DNA of 64,000 nt. Source: Centropus unirufus (lineage: Eukaryota; Chordata; Aves; Cuculiformes; Centropidae). Both the position numbers and the translations under genes were made by a program. Positions 49,001 through 60,762 of this stretch are shown piece by piece. The notes under the pieces were generated by a model that saw only the letters and a program-made list of their open reading frames with translations, was not told where the DNA came from and searched no databases. Position 1 is the first letter of the stretch, and the number at the start of each line of letters is the position of its first letter. Where the stretch lies: positions 311,800 to 375,799 of the forward strand of contig VYZI01000386.1 in NCBI GenBank assembly GCA_013397695.1, given 5' to 3'.

Positions 49001-52000
49001 GGTTTTAGGCTGAAGGCTGGAGATGTGGCTGTCAGAGCAGCCTGCGCTTGCTGGAGCTGCCTGTGCTGTATCCGTGCCCTGTGTGAGCCAGTCTCAGCCA
49101 TGGTCCTGGTGCCATCTGGGTGGCAGCACAGCCGAGGGAGCAGCCCCATGCAGGCAGCCTGCCCTCCATCACTCAGTTTTGGACCCCAAGAGCAGGTGGC
49201 AGCTGGCAGCAGCTGTCCTGTGCTGCTTGGTCCTACTGCCAGGCAGCATTTCTAGGTGTATGTGAGCATAGGGGCAGTAGATGAGTGTTCAGTCTCTCAT
49301 CTTGCATCTGTTTGTCAGGTAATGCTTCCCTCTCCCAGTGCTGCTTCTGGAAGAGGAGAAACATGTTCCCAAGGAAGCGTTCTGTTCCTCAGGGTGCTTT
49401 TGGTTTAACTTTTCTTGCTATTCATTTGCAGGTGTGATTAAGCCCACACAGTACAAACCTGTTCCTGATGAGGAACCGAACTCAACGGATGTGGAGCAAA
49501 CTCTGAAACGAATACAAAGCAATGATCCTGACCTTGAGGAAGTCAACCTTAACAATATTATGGTATTTGCTCATTTCTACTCTCCTCTCTTAATAACAGG
49601 GCCAAACATTTGATACACAGAAGGGAGAGACCAAATCTGTTTTGCTGTTAACATTGCATGTAGCCAGACAAGAAACACCAATGCTTCCCATCTCCGTTTT
49701 GGGTAGTGGGGCGTTGTTACCTGCTGCAGGACAACAGTGTGGAGTTGGGAACAGGAGGACTCCCATAGATGCCTGGAAGCGTAGGGCTGTTTTGATAGTG
49801 GTTTGGGAAACTCCAGCCTGTTTGGATAGAGGTTGCTCTAATAGTTCAGACAGACACTTTTGGTGGAGGGGTTGTTTATTTATGGTTATAATGGTGAGAG
49901 GAAAAAGGTTTCATAATCCTGATACTTGCCATGAAAATATGAAGAAACCTCCCTTCTTGCAGGTGGCCCTGTCCATCCTCCACCTGTGCCTTCTGTGGAA
50001 CTCCTTCACTGCTCATAGAAAGCAAATCGGGGCACAGCACCACTTCTAATATTACCTCTGGGTCACATGCTAAAACCTGCAGCTTCCATCTGTCCTCCTT
50101 GATGCCAGGACCCTCGTCCCATGGGGTCTGTTCAATGATGGCACGTTCAGATAGCAAGGACATGGTTACTGCATACACACATTAAAATCACTTGTTCCAC
50201 TCTCCCGGCACGTTTCTGTAACAAAAAGATTTTTACTTTCATGTATTTGATGTCCCTTGAGGTCACCAGGCTGAGGACCTGGCAGGCAGTCGCTTTTTTT
50301 TACATGTTGGACACATGACTGTGTGACACAGTCTGGAGAACTGGGGAGTGGCAGTGGAGATGGAAAGATACTGGGCTCTGTGTTGTGGCTCTGCAGATGG
50401 CTTTGGCTGTAGAAGATTCCACATGGTGAGATCCAAAGGGTGTGTTGGAAAGTCCAAGGTGATACCACTTAAACTGCTTGGATTTATTCTCTGGGCTGGG
50501 ACCTAGCGTTGCAAATATTAGCTTTAAAGATGTTGTATAAAACAGAGGTATCTGTGGTTTGTACCACAAGGAGATCATTTCAGGTCTTTCTGGATTAAGC
50601 TCTGTAGGTGGAAATCTTCCTGAACATGACACGAATGTCGCTCAGTGCTAACATTTGTATTAAAAGCCCAGGAGTGGCGCCTTGCGGGCTCATGGATCCT
50701 AGCTACAGACATCCCCACAACGCCTGCATCCGTAGGCAGCTGAGTTTCTGGGCAATTCAACAGCAGACTCTGTAGCTTCAAATCAAAGCAGTGAGCTATC
50801 AGCAGAGTGGGAAGAAGGATGAAGGCATTGCTGTGCTCCTTGGGCTGTGCTATTTATAACAAGAGAACTTGTAAAAACATTGATCAATCCCATCCTAAAT
50901 TACTTTAGTACACATGGTCATAAAGTGTCATTTGATAATAAATGCGTTGCATATTCCCTCACATAAATGGTGGCCTCAAGCAGGTTTTCTGCATTTCTTT
51001 TCACAGAATATTCCCATACCAACTTTAAAAGCTTTTGCAGAAGCACTGAAAAATAACACCTACGTGAAGAAGTTCAGCATAGTTGGGACACGGAGCAACG
51101 ATCCTGTGGCTTTTGTAAGTACCACCGGCTCCTCACAAAGTTGTGACAGGAGCTGTTCTTGGGCGAGGTATTTTCGGAGCCACCAGCTGGCTGCTTTTGC
51201 ACCTCATGGTGGTTTGGCACGTTCTGGACCTCTGGACTCTGGTGCAGGTGCTTCAACTTCAAGAGCACTAGCGAAAGCCAGCGGCAGACAGGTTTTGGTT
51301 CCTTTCCTTCCTTTTCCAGCTGTGGAGATTTCAGGACACAGTCCTTTCATTCCATTCAGTCCCATATTTGTTCTCAAGATTCTCCTGGGAAAGGAGTGGG
51401 AGACAAGGCCTGACTTCCTGGTGGCATTTTGTGAAACCAGTTGGTCTCTCACTGTTTGTGCTCCACCAGGGTCATCTCGTGTGCTGCTGAAGGTACAAAG
51501 CTGACACTGCTGCAAGCGAACTCATCCTTCCCATCTCACGTGTCTGCCCTGGCTCCCTTTCACATCTTCCTTTGTGCAAACCTGTGCAGGACTCCGCATT
51601 CCTTATGCGTGGCCTCTGTGGGTGATAAAGGCTCTATGTGGCTGCTGCGAGCAGTCTGGAATGTCAGTGGGGATGATGAGAAGTGCTGAGCATTCCGCCT
51701 GGCCCCTGTGCTCCCTTCCAAGCTGCATCCTTGCACACTCCTCCAGCACCACTGCAGTCAGTTTTAGTTCTTCTTCACCCAGGCCACCCCCACCTACCTT
51801 CAGACACACATGTGCACACCAGTTTGCTGTTAGAAAAAAACCTTCTTTTTGGAGGGTGAGTACAGCCCTCACATTACCTCAGGCACTCTGGACTGGGGAA
51901 GGCAGCACTGACACTGTTTGAGGACCTGTGGGGCACTGCCCAGGGCTAGGGAAGTCATGGAGTGAAATGCTGTGTGAGTGGGTGCAGGGCAACCCTGCCA

Positions 52001-55000
52001 CTTGGGCATCGCCTTCTGGTCGTTCTGTTTCACAGCACAGAGAGGCTCTACCATGCAGCTTGTGAAATGAGGCCATCATCAGATCAATTTGAGGGGCTTG
52101 GGAGTGTGCCAGTCCACTCCTGGTCTTGCCTGCTGAGGGAAGGAGAAGTATGGTTGTGATGCCACTTGGGGGGGATGTCTTCTATGTGGAGGATCCTTTG
52201 TTGTTTAACAGATGCTCTTTCCTCTGCCTGCTGTGATGGGAAGCCTCTCCGCCCTGTGCAGAAGGAGTGGAACAGGCAGGGACCTGATCAGGCAGGAGGC
52301 AGGGCTGGTGCTGGCCAGCATTCCCGCCATCTCCATGCTGGCTTGGGAAGAGCAACAGATGGAGTGGACTGTTGCCTTTGGGGGTGCCCCTAAGGGTTCA
52401 TCCATACGAGTGGCCTCCAGCACGCTTCCATTCATGAACCCTCCTGCAACAGAGAAAAACCACCTTCACCCTGCATGGAGTTCTCCCACCTGTTGGCAGT
52501 GAAACTGCTTGGCATGTGGTGTCCCGGCTCAGCAGGGTCCTCCTGGTGTCCTCTGAAGGCGAGGGGAGTCTAACCCCTGCTGCTGAGGGTCGCTCTGCCC
52601 CTGCCTGCCTGACTGCCAGTTCTTACCACCCTGCTCTGCCCACAGGCACTGGCTGAAATGCTGAAGGTCAATAACACACTGAAGAGCCTCAATGTGGAAT
52701 CAAACTTCATTTCTGGGTCAGGAATCCTGGCTGTTGTCGAGGCACTGCAGGGCAACACGTCGCTTGTAGAGCTGCGCATCGACAACCAGGTACCAAGCGT
52801 GCAAGCAGCAGCTCCAACCCAGCGAATGCATCCTGGGTGTGGGAAGTAGCATGGGCAGTGAAGCTGGAGGGGGTAGAGGCCCACCACCGCTGCGAGGTTG
52901 GTTTGGAGATGTCTCAGTCCCTGGCTTCTGCCGCATTTCCTCGGCAGCATCTGGCACTGCTTACTGTAATGGACAAAAGCTGTGGCAGGCAGCGTTCTGT
53001 GTTCCTGGTGCTGCCCTGGAGGGCAGGGAGGCACCTGTCCAATACTGCACCTTGCTCTTGTGGGAACTACTTACATAACAATGTCTATTTAGTTAATCTG
53101 AATTCTTTGCTTCGATACAGGGGAGGAGGACAGGCCCTGAGTTTGCAGTGCTACAGATGCTGTGTCAAGTTTAGCCAGGGAATAGCAGAGAAGAAGCTGA
53201 GCTATGGGGAGCTCAGGGACAGCTCGCTGGGGGTTCAAAATCATAGCTTTTACAGGCATCTCTTGGCTGCAAATCTGTCCAAGGAAGGAAGTCTTTGGGC
53301 AAGAAGATTTGTGGGAATGCCTGCTGGAGGAGTTGGGGCCACTCAGTTGTACCAGGAGCAGGGCAGCAGTTTGTTTCACCAGCTCCAAATCCTAATGGAC
53401 CAGCAGGTCCAAAGAAGGAAGGGGGGTGGTAGATCTAAGTGCTCTCCCTGAATTGCCCTTTGGCCTGACCAGCTTGCTTTACTCTTCCCTGTTTCCAAAA
53501 GAGCCAGCCCTTGGGCAACAAAGTAGAAATGGAAATTGCAGACATGTTGGAGAAGAACACGTCCCTGCTGAAGTTCGGGTACCATTTCACTCAGCAGGGT
53601 CCCCGGCTCCGTGCCTCCAATGCCATGATGAGCAACAATGACCTAGGTGAGTTGGGCTGGCAGCAAGACAGGGAGCATGAGAAGACCCTGTGGGCAATTC
53701 CTGGTGGGAGAAGGGTGGAACTGCTTACTGGAAGGCTCCAGTGGACGTGCTTGCATTAGCAACCACTTCAGGCCTGATGTTGCCTCGTCCCTCACAGCAG
53801 GATTCCCTAACAGAGGAACTGGGCAAGGGGTTGTGCTCCAGACCTGGAGACACTGGTCAGCAAGAACTCCCAGGAGAGTTTTGGCACTGACAGTGGGTCT
53901 TGTTGGGAAGGAGTGAGAGCTGCTAACGTGCTTCACTACGGCGCGTGATGCAGCATATGGCACATGGGTTATGAGCTGCCAGCACCTGCAATTCCTGCCA
54001 ACTGCTTGTCTTCCTCCAGCTTCATTCCCGCTTTAACAAGGAGATGAAAAGTAGTAGAGTTGAACTTTGACAGCAGTGGGACGTGGCCCATCCTCTTCAG
54101 CAAAAGTAATTGGAAGTGTTTCTAGGGAGAGCTGGGGAGGCTTTGAGTTATCTTTATACCCTCAATGAAGGGATCAGCAGTGCTAGTGGAGCAAAGTGTG
54201 TGCACGTCCGCAAGCGGCCACTTCAGCCGAAGCCTGCGGCAGAGGTTTTCCACTGCCTGGCTGCAGGCTGCCCTGGAGCACTGGGAATCAGCCCAGCAGA
54301 GCTGAATGCGGCTGAGGAACCAGCCACACCGTACTCCATGGCTCCTGACTGCATGTTGGTTACGAACACAGCAGTGCCAAACTCTTTTCAGACAACCCAT
54401 TTGGAAAAGCAAGCAACAGTTTGCAATTGTCCTTTCTGTGCATTGGGAAGACTCCCTTGTGGGTTTGGAAGACCTGGAATGACAGAGCCAGTGGGTGCCC
54501 GGATTCAGCACTAGGCAGAGCCCTGCTGTGAGCTAGAGGCTGGGCTAGAGGCTTCCTGGGACACCCCACCACCTGCAGCGCTGCTCTATTCTGCCAGACA
54601 CGTTTAGAAAGCAAGGGATAACAGGCAGGGTCTGGAAAAAGACAGAATATACGAATGCCAGGTGTGAGGAAATGGTGGAAAACCGGAAGCACAGGCTTTA
54701 ATCTGTGGATGGTTCACTGCAGACAGGGTCCTCTGTCCCTTCATCAACACGCTTCAGGTTTAAGAGCCACAGAAAAACATCTTTAAGTGGCTGCCATTTT
54801 TAGACAAGTGATAAACACGCTGTTTTTTAATCTTTGTTTAAGATGACTCTTAATACAGCCAATACCATGCCCATAGGAAGCACAGCCCAGCAGGGAGGTA
54901 CGTGCCAGTTCTCCAGTGACCACACAGAATACTCAGCGTTGGGGTTCATTTATTCTGCCTGTGGCTGCATTCCTGTTCACTAGAGATCTGTGCCAGGAAA

Positions 55001-56069
55001 GGCCCGGTATTTCCTGTCCTTTGGAACAGAGCAAGGATTTAAATAACCACGCAGCACCTGGCGTACAAAGTAATCAGCAGGAAGAGTTGCATTGTGTTTT
55101 GATTGTTCCTGCTGTAAGGGGAGGCGTTCACAACTTGTCTCCCACGTTACAGGTGCGCACTTTGCCTCTTTGACCATTAAGCTCTGCATTTTTGTCTGAT
55201 TTGGTTCTTGTCTGCAGCTCGCATCCATCAGTGTCATGGCCTCTGTCAATAGCATCTCAGCTCCACACCTGGACCACGTATGAGTATATAAAACCTTTAC
55301 ATTCCTCCTTGCCAGCAACAGCTCTCTGCTTGTGCTCTGCCCTGATGCTCTTGCATCACCTGGTGCTACCAGGACTACTTGTAGCTTCTTTTCTCTGAGC
55401 TGCTCTACATGAAGCAACTGTGAAGGACTTTACATCCATCCTCTCGAGCTCATTTCCTGCATCCTCTCTATACTGCTTTTCCCCCTTTCTTTCTGACACA
55501 CTTTTCTTGGCAGGTCGTGTAAATCTGCCTTAAGAGTAGACATGAGACTGCTTCGACCAAGTTATCCAAGTTAGAGGGCTGGAGGCTTAAGATAATAGCC
55601 ATGGTTGGTCCTTTATTCTTTTAAATTTGACATGGGAGTTTACTAAAAATGACCTGTGGAAGGAAGAACTGTGGCATCTTTTCTCCTGCTGTTTACAGCT
55701 GTCACCATTAGGTGATGCTTGTGGCCCAAAGTCAGATTACAAGGACTGTGTGAAATACCTGACTGTAGAATAAGTCTGAAAGTAGCTTCCAGCCTTGTAA
55801 GTTCATTAGGGGCAGAAACCTCATCTTACCTTGATTTTCAACTGCATAGGGCTGTGCCTGCTACTTTTAGCACAAACTCAGAAGCCAATGCTATCCTGTT
55901 TCTTTCCTGGCAGGAAGCACATCTCTCCATTCCTTCCCACAGCAGGTAAGTCAAGCCATGCCTTCCCATTGCCATGACTGATTCCTCTTCCTCTTCTTTT
56001 TCAGTGAGGAAAAGAAGACTTGCAGAGCTGAACGGGCCTATTTTTCCCAAGTGTAGAACTGGAGTGTAG
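39881..56069 (+). CDS. TMOD1: TMOD1, tropomodulin-1 (complete coding sequence, 9 coding exons)
   Basis: Caps the pointed (slow-growing) ends of actin filaments together with tropomyosin in muscle thin filaments, the red-cell membrane skeleton and lens (family knowledge). Exons: 39881-40000, 41931-42087, 45486-45605, 48843-48932, 49432-49562, 51007-51114, 52646-52789, 53502-53646, 56005-56069. They total 1,080 nt, or 359 residues plus TAG, exactly the family length. The N-terminal half holds the tropomyosin- and actin-binding segments (MSYRKELEKYRDLDEDKI; TGPFKREELMAHLEKQAKD). The C-terminal half is the leucine-rich-repeat cap (NIPIPTLKAFAEALK, LKSLNVESNFISGSGIL, LLKFGYHFTQQGPRLR). Start: an in-frame TGA at 39857-39859 precedes the ATG, with A at -3. 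The 5' non-coding exon(s) and promoter were not found. All introns are GT-AG. It is convergent with TSTD2. Confidence 0.98.
40001..41930 (+). other. TMOD1 intron 1 (coding)
   Basis: 1.9 kb, GTAAGT to AG. No repeats or genes recognised. Confidence 0.8.
41931..42087 (+). CDS. TMOD1: TMOD1 coding exon 2
   Basis: Residues 41-92 plus 1 nt: NALLPAGLRQRDQTQKPPTG and on to the conserved DREDLVPFTGEKR. Includes the first actin-binding segment. Acceptor GTGTCTAG, donor GTACGG. Confidence 0.97.
42088..45485 (+). other. TMOD1 intron 2 (coding)
   Basis: 3.4 kb, the largest intron between coding exons. A small AAAT-type run lies at about 43105-43121; otherwise nothing recognised, and no CR1. Confidence 0.8.
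45486..45605 (+). CDS. TMOD1: TMOD1 coding exon 3
   Basis: KAWIPKQKPMDPVLESVTLE, then LEEALANASDAELCDIA. This is the linker into the second tropomyosin-binding segment. Acceptor TTTATAG at 45485, donor GTAAAT. Confidence 0.97.
45606..48842 (+). other. TMOD1 intron 3 (coding)
   Basis: 3.2 kb with no recognisable repeat, RNA gene or exon. Confidence 0.8.
48843..48932 (+). CDS. TMOD1: TMOD1 coding exon 4
   Basis: ILGMHTLMSNQQYYGALGSS, then TIVNKEGLN. Second tropomyosin-binding segment. Acceptor TCCTGTAG, donor GTAAGT. Confidence 0.97.
49432..49562 (+). CDS. TMOD1: TMOD1 coding exon 5
   Basis: VIKPTQYKPVPDEEPNSTDV, then RIQSNDPDLEEVNLNNIM. Entry to the leucine-rich-repeat domain. The last codon is ATG, followed directly by the donor GTATTT, so the following intron frame is not coding. 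Confidence 0.97.
51007..51114 (+). CDS. TMOD1: TMOD1 coding exon 6
   Basis: NIPIPTLKAFAEALKNNTYV, then KKFSIVGTRSNDPVAF. 36 codons of leucine-rich repeat. Acceptor TTTTCACAG, donor GTAAGT. Confidence 0.97.
52646..52789 (+). CDS. TMOD1: TMOD1 coding exon 7
   Basis: ALAEMLKVNNTLKSLNVESN, then GNTSLVELRIDNQ. 48 codons of leucine-rich repeat. Acceptor GCCCACAG, donor GTACCA. Confidence 0.97.
53502..53646 (+). CDS. TMOD1: TMOD1 coding exon 8
   Basis: SQPLGNKVEMEIADMLEKNT, then FGYHFTQQGPRLRASNAMMS and NNDL. Last repeat and start of the C-terminal helix. Acceptor TCCAAAAG, donor GTGAGT. Confidence 0.97.
56005..56069 (+). CDS. TMOD1: TMOD1 terminal coding exon
   Basis: VRKRRLAELNGPIFPKCRTG, Val, then TAG at 56067-56069. 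This is the basic C-terminal helix that caps the filament end. Acceptor CTTTTTCAG at 56004. Confidence 0.97.
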
Positions 56070-56345
56070 TTCCTGGCTATGGAGGTCATTCCTGGGGATA
56101 TGTGCTACACTGTGGAAATCTAAAGGCAATAAGTGCCTTGACAGAGTATTTGTGGTGCCTCGGTTCTGTTTTATGCACTAACAGTTTTAGTAGTGGCTGT
56201 AGTTGAGGTAGGACCGTTGATGTTTTCTGTAGAGCTGGAAACTATTTAAACCCGTTTTATGCAATCTCAGTTTATCCCAGGGTAAAAGTGACTCTTGATT
56301 ATCCTGGGACCCAATTTTTCAATAAACTTCCTGCACAGTGTTTCA
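56070..56345 (+). other. TMOD1: TMOD1 3' untranslated region (minimum)
   Basis: Extends from the stop to at least the AATAAA at 56321-56326, giving about 275 nt. A second AATAAA at 56970-56975 could end a longer form of about 920 nt. Which is used cannot be told from sequence. Confidence 0.6.
56321..56326 (+). terminator. Proximal polyadenylation signal of TMOD1
   Basis: AATAAA about 250 nt after the stop codon, followed by a GTG/T-rich element (CACAGTGTTTCATG). Confidence 0.6.
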
Positions 56346-59300
56346 TGCAGTCAGCATGCAGCATGCGTGAGAGAAAGATACAGCGTTCACACGAGATAGA
56401 GAGGGATTAAAAAAAATACTTTATTTTCCAAATTGATCTCTAGAAACTACAGAGGAGCAACAAGTTTAACGAGAACTTCTGCTACCTGGATACATGGCTC
56501 ATGTCCAGAACTGTGAATTACAGCTCCTTACCAACATCTGCTGAGTCAGTTGGTTGGAGATGCCATTTCAAGTCCATCTCTGTGTTTCTTAGAGAAAATG
56601 GATCTCCACCCCATGATTTAATGGAACTTAAGGCCACCGATTATAAAACAGAGTCTCAAAAACTGAGTGGTGTAGGGCAGGTTAATACCCTTCTCTCCCA
56701 CACGCGTCTGAAGGAACCATCACCTTCAGAGAGGTGATGCAAGTCCTAACCCTGCAGAGATGGCCAAACTAATTGGAAACCAAAGCCCTCTTCTAATTCC
56801 CACTCCCTTCAGTTTCCTAATGTTGAAAGCATTGTGTCCAGATGTTGATTGGAAAGGAGTAAAATTCTCCCTTTGCTGTTTTGTCTGGAAGACCATGCCC
56901 ATTAATTAAATTCTGTTCTGCTAAGGACTGTTTATTTTACTGTGTTCCTGATGCCTGCATAAATGCAACAATAAATGTTGTGCTCTAGAAAAGCTTTGGG
57001 CGAAGAACCCCAACCCTGAACTCACACTGCACACACTGACAGGCGTTTGTCAGAGCCCACTAGCCTTCACCCAGCCTGGGAGGAATTTCCTGCTCCCAGA
57101 CAGGCAGTGGGCTGGACCCAGCTCCTGCTGTTAATGTGGGTGGGATGCTGCTGGGCAGGAATTCTCCTGGCAGAAGCATTGCTCTGCTGAAGCCTCATTC
57201 ATGGTCTGAGGACAATGTGTCCCAGAAAATGCCCTCCCTTGCTGGAGATCTGGCTGTACACATCTCCTAAGAATGAAGTTTTGCTGCCTTTTACACATAT
57301 TCCCACATGAGTCCCGCAGATTCCTTCAGAGCTTGTGCACAAATGCCACCCATGATTCAGCTCCCACCAACAACGCAGAGAAAGACTCATCTTTCAGCCA
57401 TGTGGGCAACCTTTTTGTTGCTCTTCAAATCTCAATAAATGCACCAGTGGCATCAAATACAATGCTTCATTATAGCTTTGTCCCCCTCCCCTGTCAGAAA
57501 ATGAAAAGAATGCCGAAGAAAAATACTCAAAAAACATTTTTTTAAAAAGTAGAAACTGGCAGACAGCCTCTTCCTTCCTGCAAAGACTTCGAAGCCGTCA
57601 ACTGAGTCACCACAGCAGAGCCACACGGTTCCGGCTGAGGCATCCACTCAGATTGGCATGGATCAGGCTCAGGTCTTCCACTGACTTCAGAAAAACTTAA
57701 ATGAATTTTGTCCTCAGAAATCCTGATTGCGCTGGGAAACCCAGACACACATGGGAAGCATTTACTGGGAATACCAGAACAGCATTTTTTCCTGAATGAC
57801 AAAAGTAGCTCTTAAATAAAACAAAGAAAAAATCAAGAACCTCGCTCCCTGTTTCATTGTAGCAACATCCAAATTAACCACTCCGCCCAAACGTACCTCA
57901 AGCCAGCATGATCATTTCAGGTTCCTCCCTGATCCTGAGAGAGCTGGTTTGTTGGAAGATGCACATGAGAGCAGAGCTGTGCAGCACAGACAGGCAGCAC
58001 TGAGGCATCAGGCTTTGTGGTGAAAGGCATCGAGCTGTGCAGCAGTGGAGCCAGAAAACGGTGATATTTATGAACAAATGGATCATTGTTTGTCCCAGCA
58101 GCTCTCCAGGAAAATGGAAAGAAGCCATCAGATGAGAAGCAGCGCCTGTCAGACACAGCCAGTCCTGCTGAACTCAGCTCTCATGAGGCTGATGTGCCTT
58201 CTTTCAGGCATCATCACTGATGTGTCTGGGTCCCAGCACACAACATTTCACATGGAAAGTCCCTATTTGCATTAATCTCACAAAACTAATTCAGAAGCCA
58301 GAATAAAGAAGCTGCTTACGAGCTGACTTGCATGAAGGAGGCTAAAGATATCTTTTCCCCTCCCTTCCCTCTCTGCAGCAGGAAAACCTGGCATTACAGG
58401 CCTCCATCTGTTCATCTCAAACCCTTTCCCTCCCTTGCCTTAGTGCAGCAAGGACCAGAAGAGGCCCCATTGCTCCCCTCTACCTTTGAGGTAGAATCCC
58501 TGGCTGCCAGAAGCTCTCAGGAGCATTGTACCTTGTAGCCAGATCTCCCACATGGCAGACATCTCACTAGGCTTCAGCCTTTACCTCTGCAGAATTAAGC
58601 ACCTCCAATGTATGGGAGAGGTGCGCATGTGTTTTTGTGCAGTACTTAAAAAACTTAAGAGTGGAAGCACTAAAGCTTATCCATCATCACAGGAGTTCCA
58701 GAAGCTTACATCTAAAATACAGTCATTGCTGTTCTGTAGTGGTAATATAGAAACAGCTTCCAAATTGGTTACAGAATTCCAGGCTTGCTGATAGACTGAG
58801 TTATAAAATTGAGTTCTTTTTAGCCAAATACATGAAGAGAGAACATAATACAGAAGATAGGGCAGTGCCATTGGTGCTAAAGACCAGGCCTTCAAGTGCA
58901 TGTTTTTCCACAAAAATTCCAGTCCTCAGAAGGTTAACTGGCCCACAGAGCTTGGGAGGTGAGATGCCAGGGAACCACAGGTGCTGCTTACGCTGCTGTT
59001 GTTGATGTCTACAGATGGGAATCCTCCCAGTTTCTTCCCCTGCACGGATTGTGCACAGATTTCCTATGAAACACTATCCTAGAAAGATCCCCAGAGCTGA
59101 CATTTATAGATTCCAGAGTTTTGCTTCCTGGAAGCAACAGCCATGAAGATGGTTGCTGAACTTCTGGTTTTGTGGCAGCAATACTGGAAGAAATGTTTGC
59201 CATGGCTTTAACAGAACCGATCCCCACATCATGAAGTTGATATGAAAGCAGCCCTGCCTGAAGCAGCTGCAGAAACCTGAGTGAACTGTTCTCGTGCTTT

Positions 59301-60502
59301 AAAGGCCGCTGCCAGTAAAGAATCCCAGGAAACCAGAACGTAGTTTTGAGTTCCTCATGACTATTCAGTACTGGGAACGACAGCAAGTTTCAAAGACATT
59401 TTTTCAGTCAAGACATGTTTTTTTGCTCTATTAATAAACCCTTTCTGTGCATTCTAACAGCATCAGGCACGCAAAGCAGCAGGTGGAGTAGTATTTTGAG
59501 CTCATATGTTGTGGATCCCTTCAAATTCAAAGGCCATTTATCTGCAAATGGGAGCTGGAAATGGCACAAACATGTCACAGTTTTAAAAAAACTCAGCCCA
59601 TGTTTTCAAAGCACAAATGCTCCCCAAATCTTCAATTACTGAGCTTGGGTAAGGCAGACCTTGCAATCTCCTTATAGCGGTGCACACAGGTCAGCATCGC
59701 CTCAGGTGCCACAGTGCTGCTGTTTGTGCTCCCCTCTCTGGGCGTCTCCATTTCAACATGCTTCAAGCCGTCGGTTTTTTTTCTTGTGCAAGCAGAGCTG
59801 AGCTCTGGTTATTTCCTGTACTGACAGGCCGAGGAAAGCAACACTTCTTGGGACAAGAGCCCTGGCACGAGGCCTGGCTGTGCTGTTTGTCACTCACACC
59901 ATGTGTGGCCGAGCAAGCAGCACCTGCAGCCTCCGCTCCAGTCACAAGAGGGGGACCTTGCACTGCCGGCCTCACACGGCAGCCGGGAAAGTAACTTCAG
60001 GGAATGGCCCTTCACTTCCCACTGGTACAAAGCAAGGAATGAAAATACCTTCACCTCTAATCCAATTACACCCACATCCAACTGACTGTTATATCTGTTT
60101 CCACACCCTAGCACCAGCTATTGAAGAAATGGATGATCATGGAGAGGCTGGACAGATCCATCTCCATGCAGGAATAAAAGAATGGAATCGTTTTTATGTC
60201 CCTTCAGTTTCTTTCGAATTGCGAGCAGCTGTGTCCCCTTGCACCATATTCTGCCCCAAAACCCCCACGGAAGAGGCCAGGCTACAAGACTGTACCCAGG
60301 GAGAGGAATTCTGTCATGCTGGTGATGGGCTGGGCACTTTGTAGTGGATGTTTTCCAGGGCATGCTCTGGGCTTGAAGGCAGAGTATGAATGAGCCTTCC
60401 CAAGCTAACAGGTTTTTATGATTTCCAAACCTAAGTGAATAACAGATGGGAATCTGGTTATCGAAGCCCTTCGCGTTAGCACGTGTCAGACAATGAAGCA
60501 GC
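56346..60502. other. TMOD1-TSTD2 convergent interval
   Basis: 4.2 kb between the two stop-codon ends, probably mostly 3' untranslated sequence of one or both genes. Minus-strand AATAAA signals are visible at 56420-56425 and 56931-56936 (as TTTATT on the plus strand). I saw none close to the TSTD2 stop, so its 3' UTR may be long or may use a variant hexamer. No coding exon or repeat recognised. Confidence 0.6.
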
Positions 60503-60762
60503 TTAATCCTTCCCTGCATCCAGTGTCCTCGGCGAGACACGTTCAATGGGCACCCTTGGCCGCCTCCTTGTGCATTCACATTCCTCCTTAAGAGTCTGTC
60601 CTGGAGCCCTTGAGGTCACCGTGAGCTCTTTCTCTTGACACACAGGACAGCAAGCAGTGAGGCCTTTGCTGCGACAACTCGGACATGTCAGGACAAGCTG
60701 CCGGCAGTGCTGGCTGGAACAAAGCTTATACTGGTCCCAGAGCGAACCACAGTACCTGCATG
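60503..60762 (-). CDS. TSTD2: TSTD2 terminal coding exon, Cys-rich tail
   Basis: The acceptor is a strong pyrimidine tract ending CCCCTCAG; phase requires this AG rather than the GCAG 7 bp further on. Encodes CRYCGSLWDQYKLCSSQHCR through CPSC and ECECTRRRPR, ending DAGKD and TAA at 60505-60503. The cysteine pairs suggest metal binding (inference). Confidence 0.94.

Larger units (their letters stand above)
48933..56004 (+). other. TMOD1 introns 4-8 (with exons listed separately)
   Basis: Introns at 48933-49431, 49563-51006, 51115-52645, 52790-53501 and 53647-56004. All are GT-AG, and none contains a repeat or gene I could recognise. Confidence 0.75.

Noticed and set aside
49563..49613. Continuation of the TMOD1 exon 5 frame past 49562
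   Set aside because: The GTATTT donor and the exact fit to exon 6 (NIPIPTLKAF) place the exon end at 49562; the extra residues are intronic.
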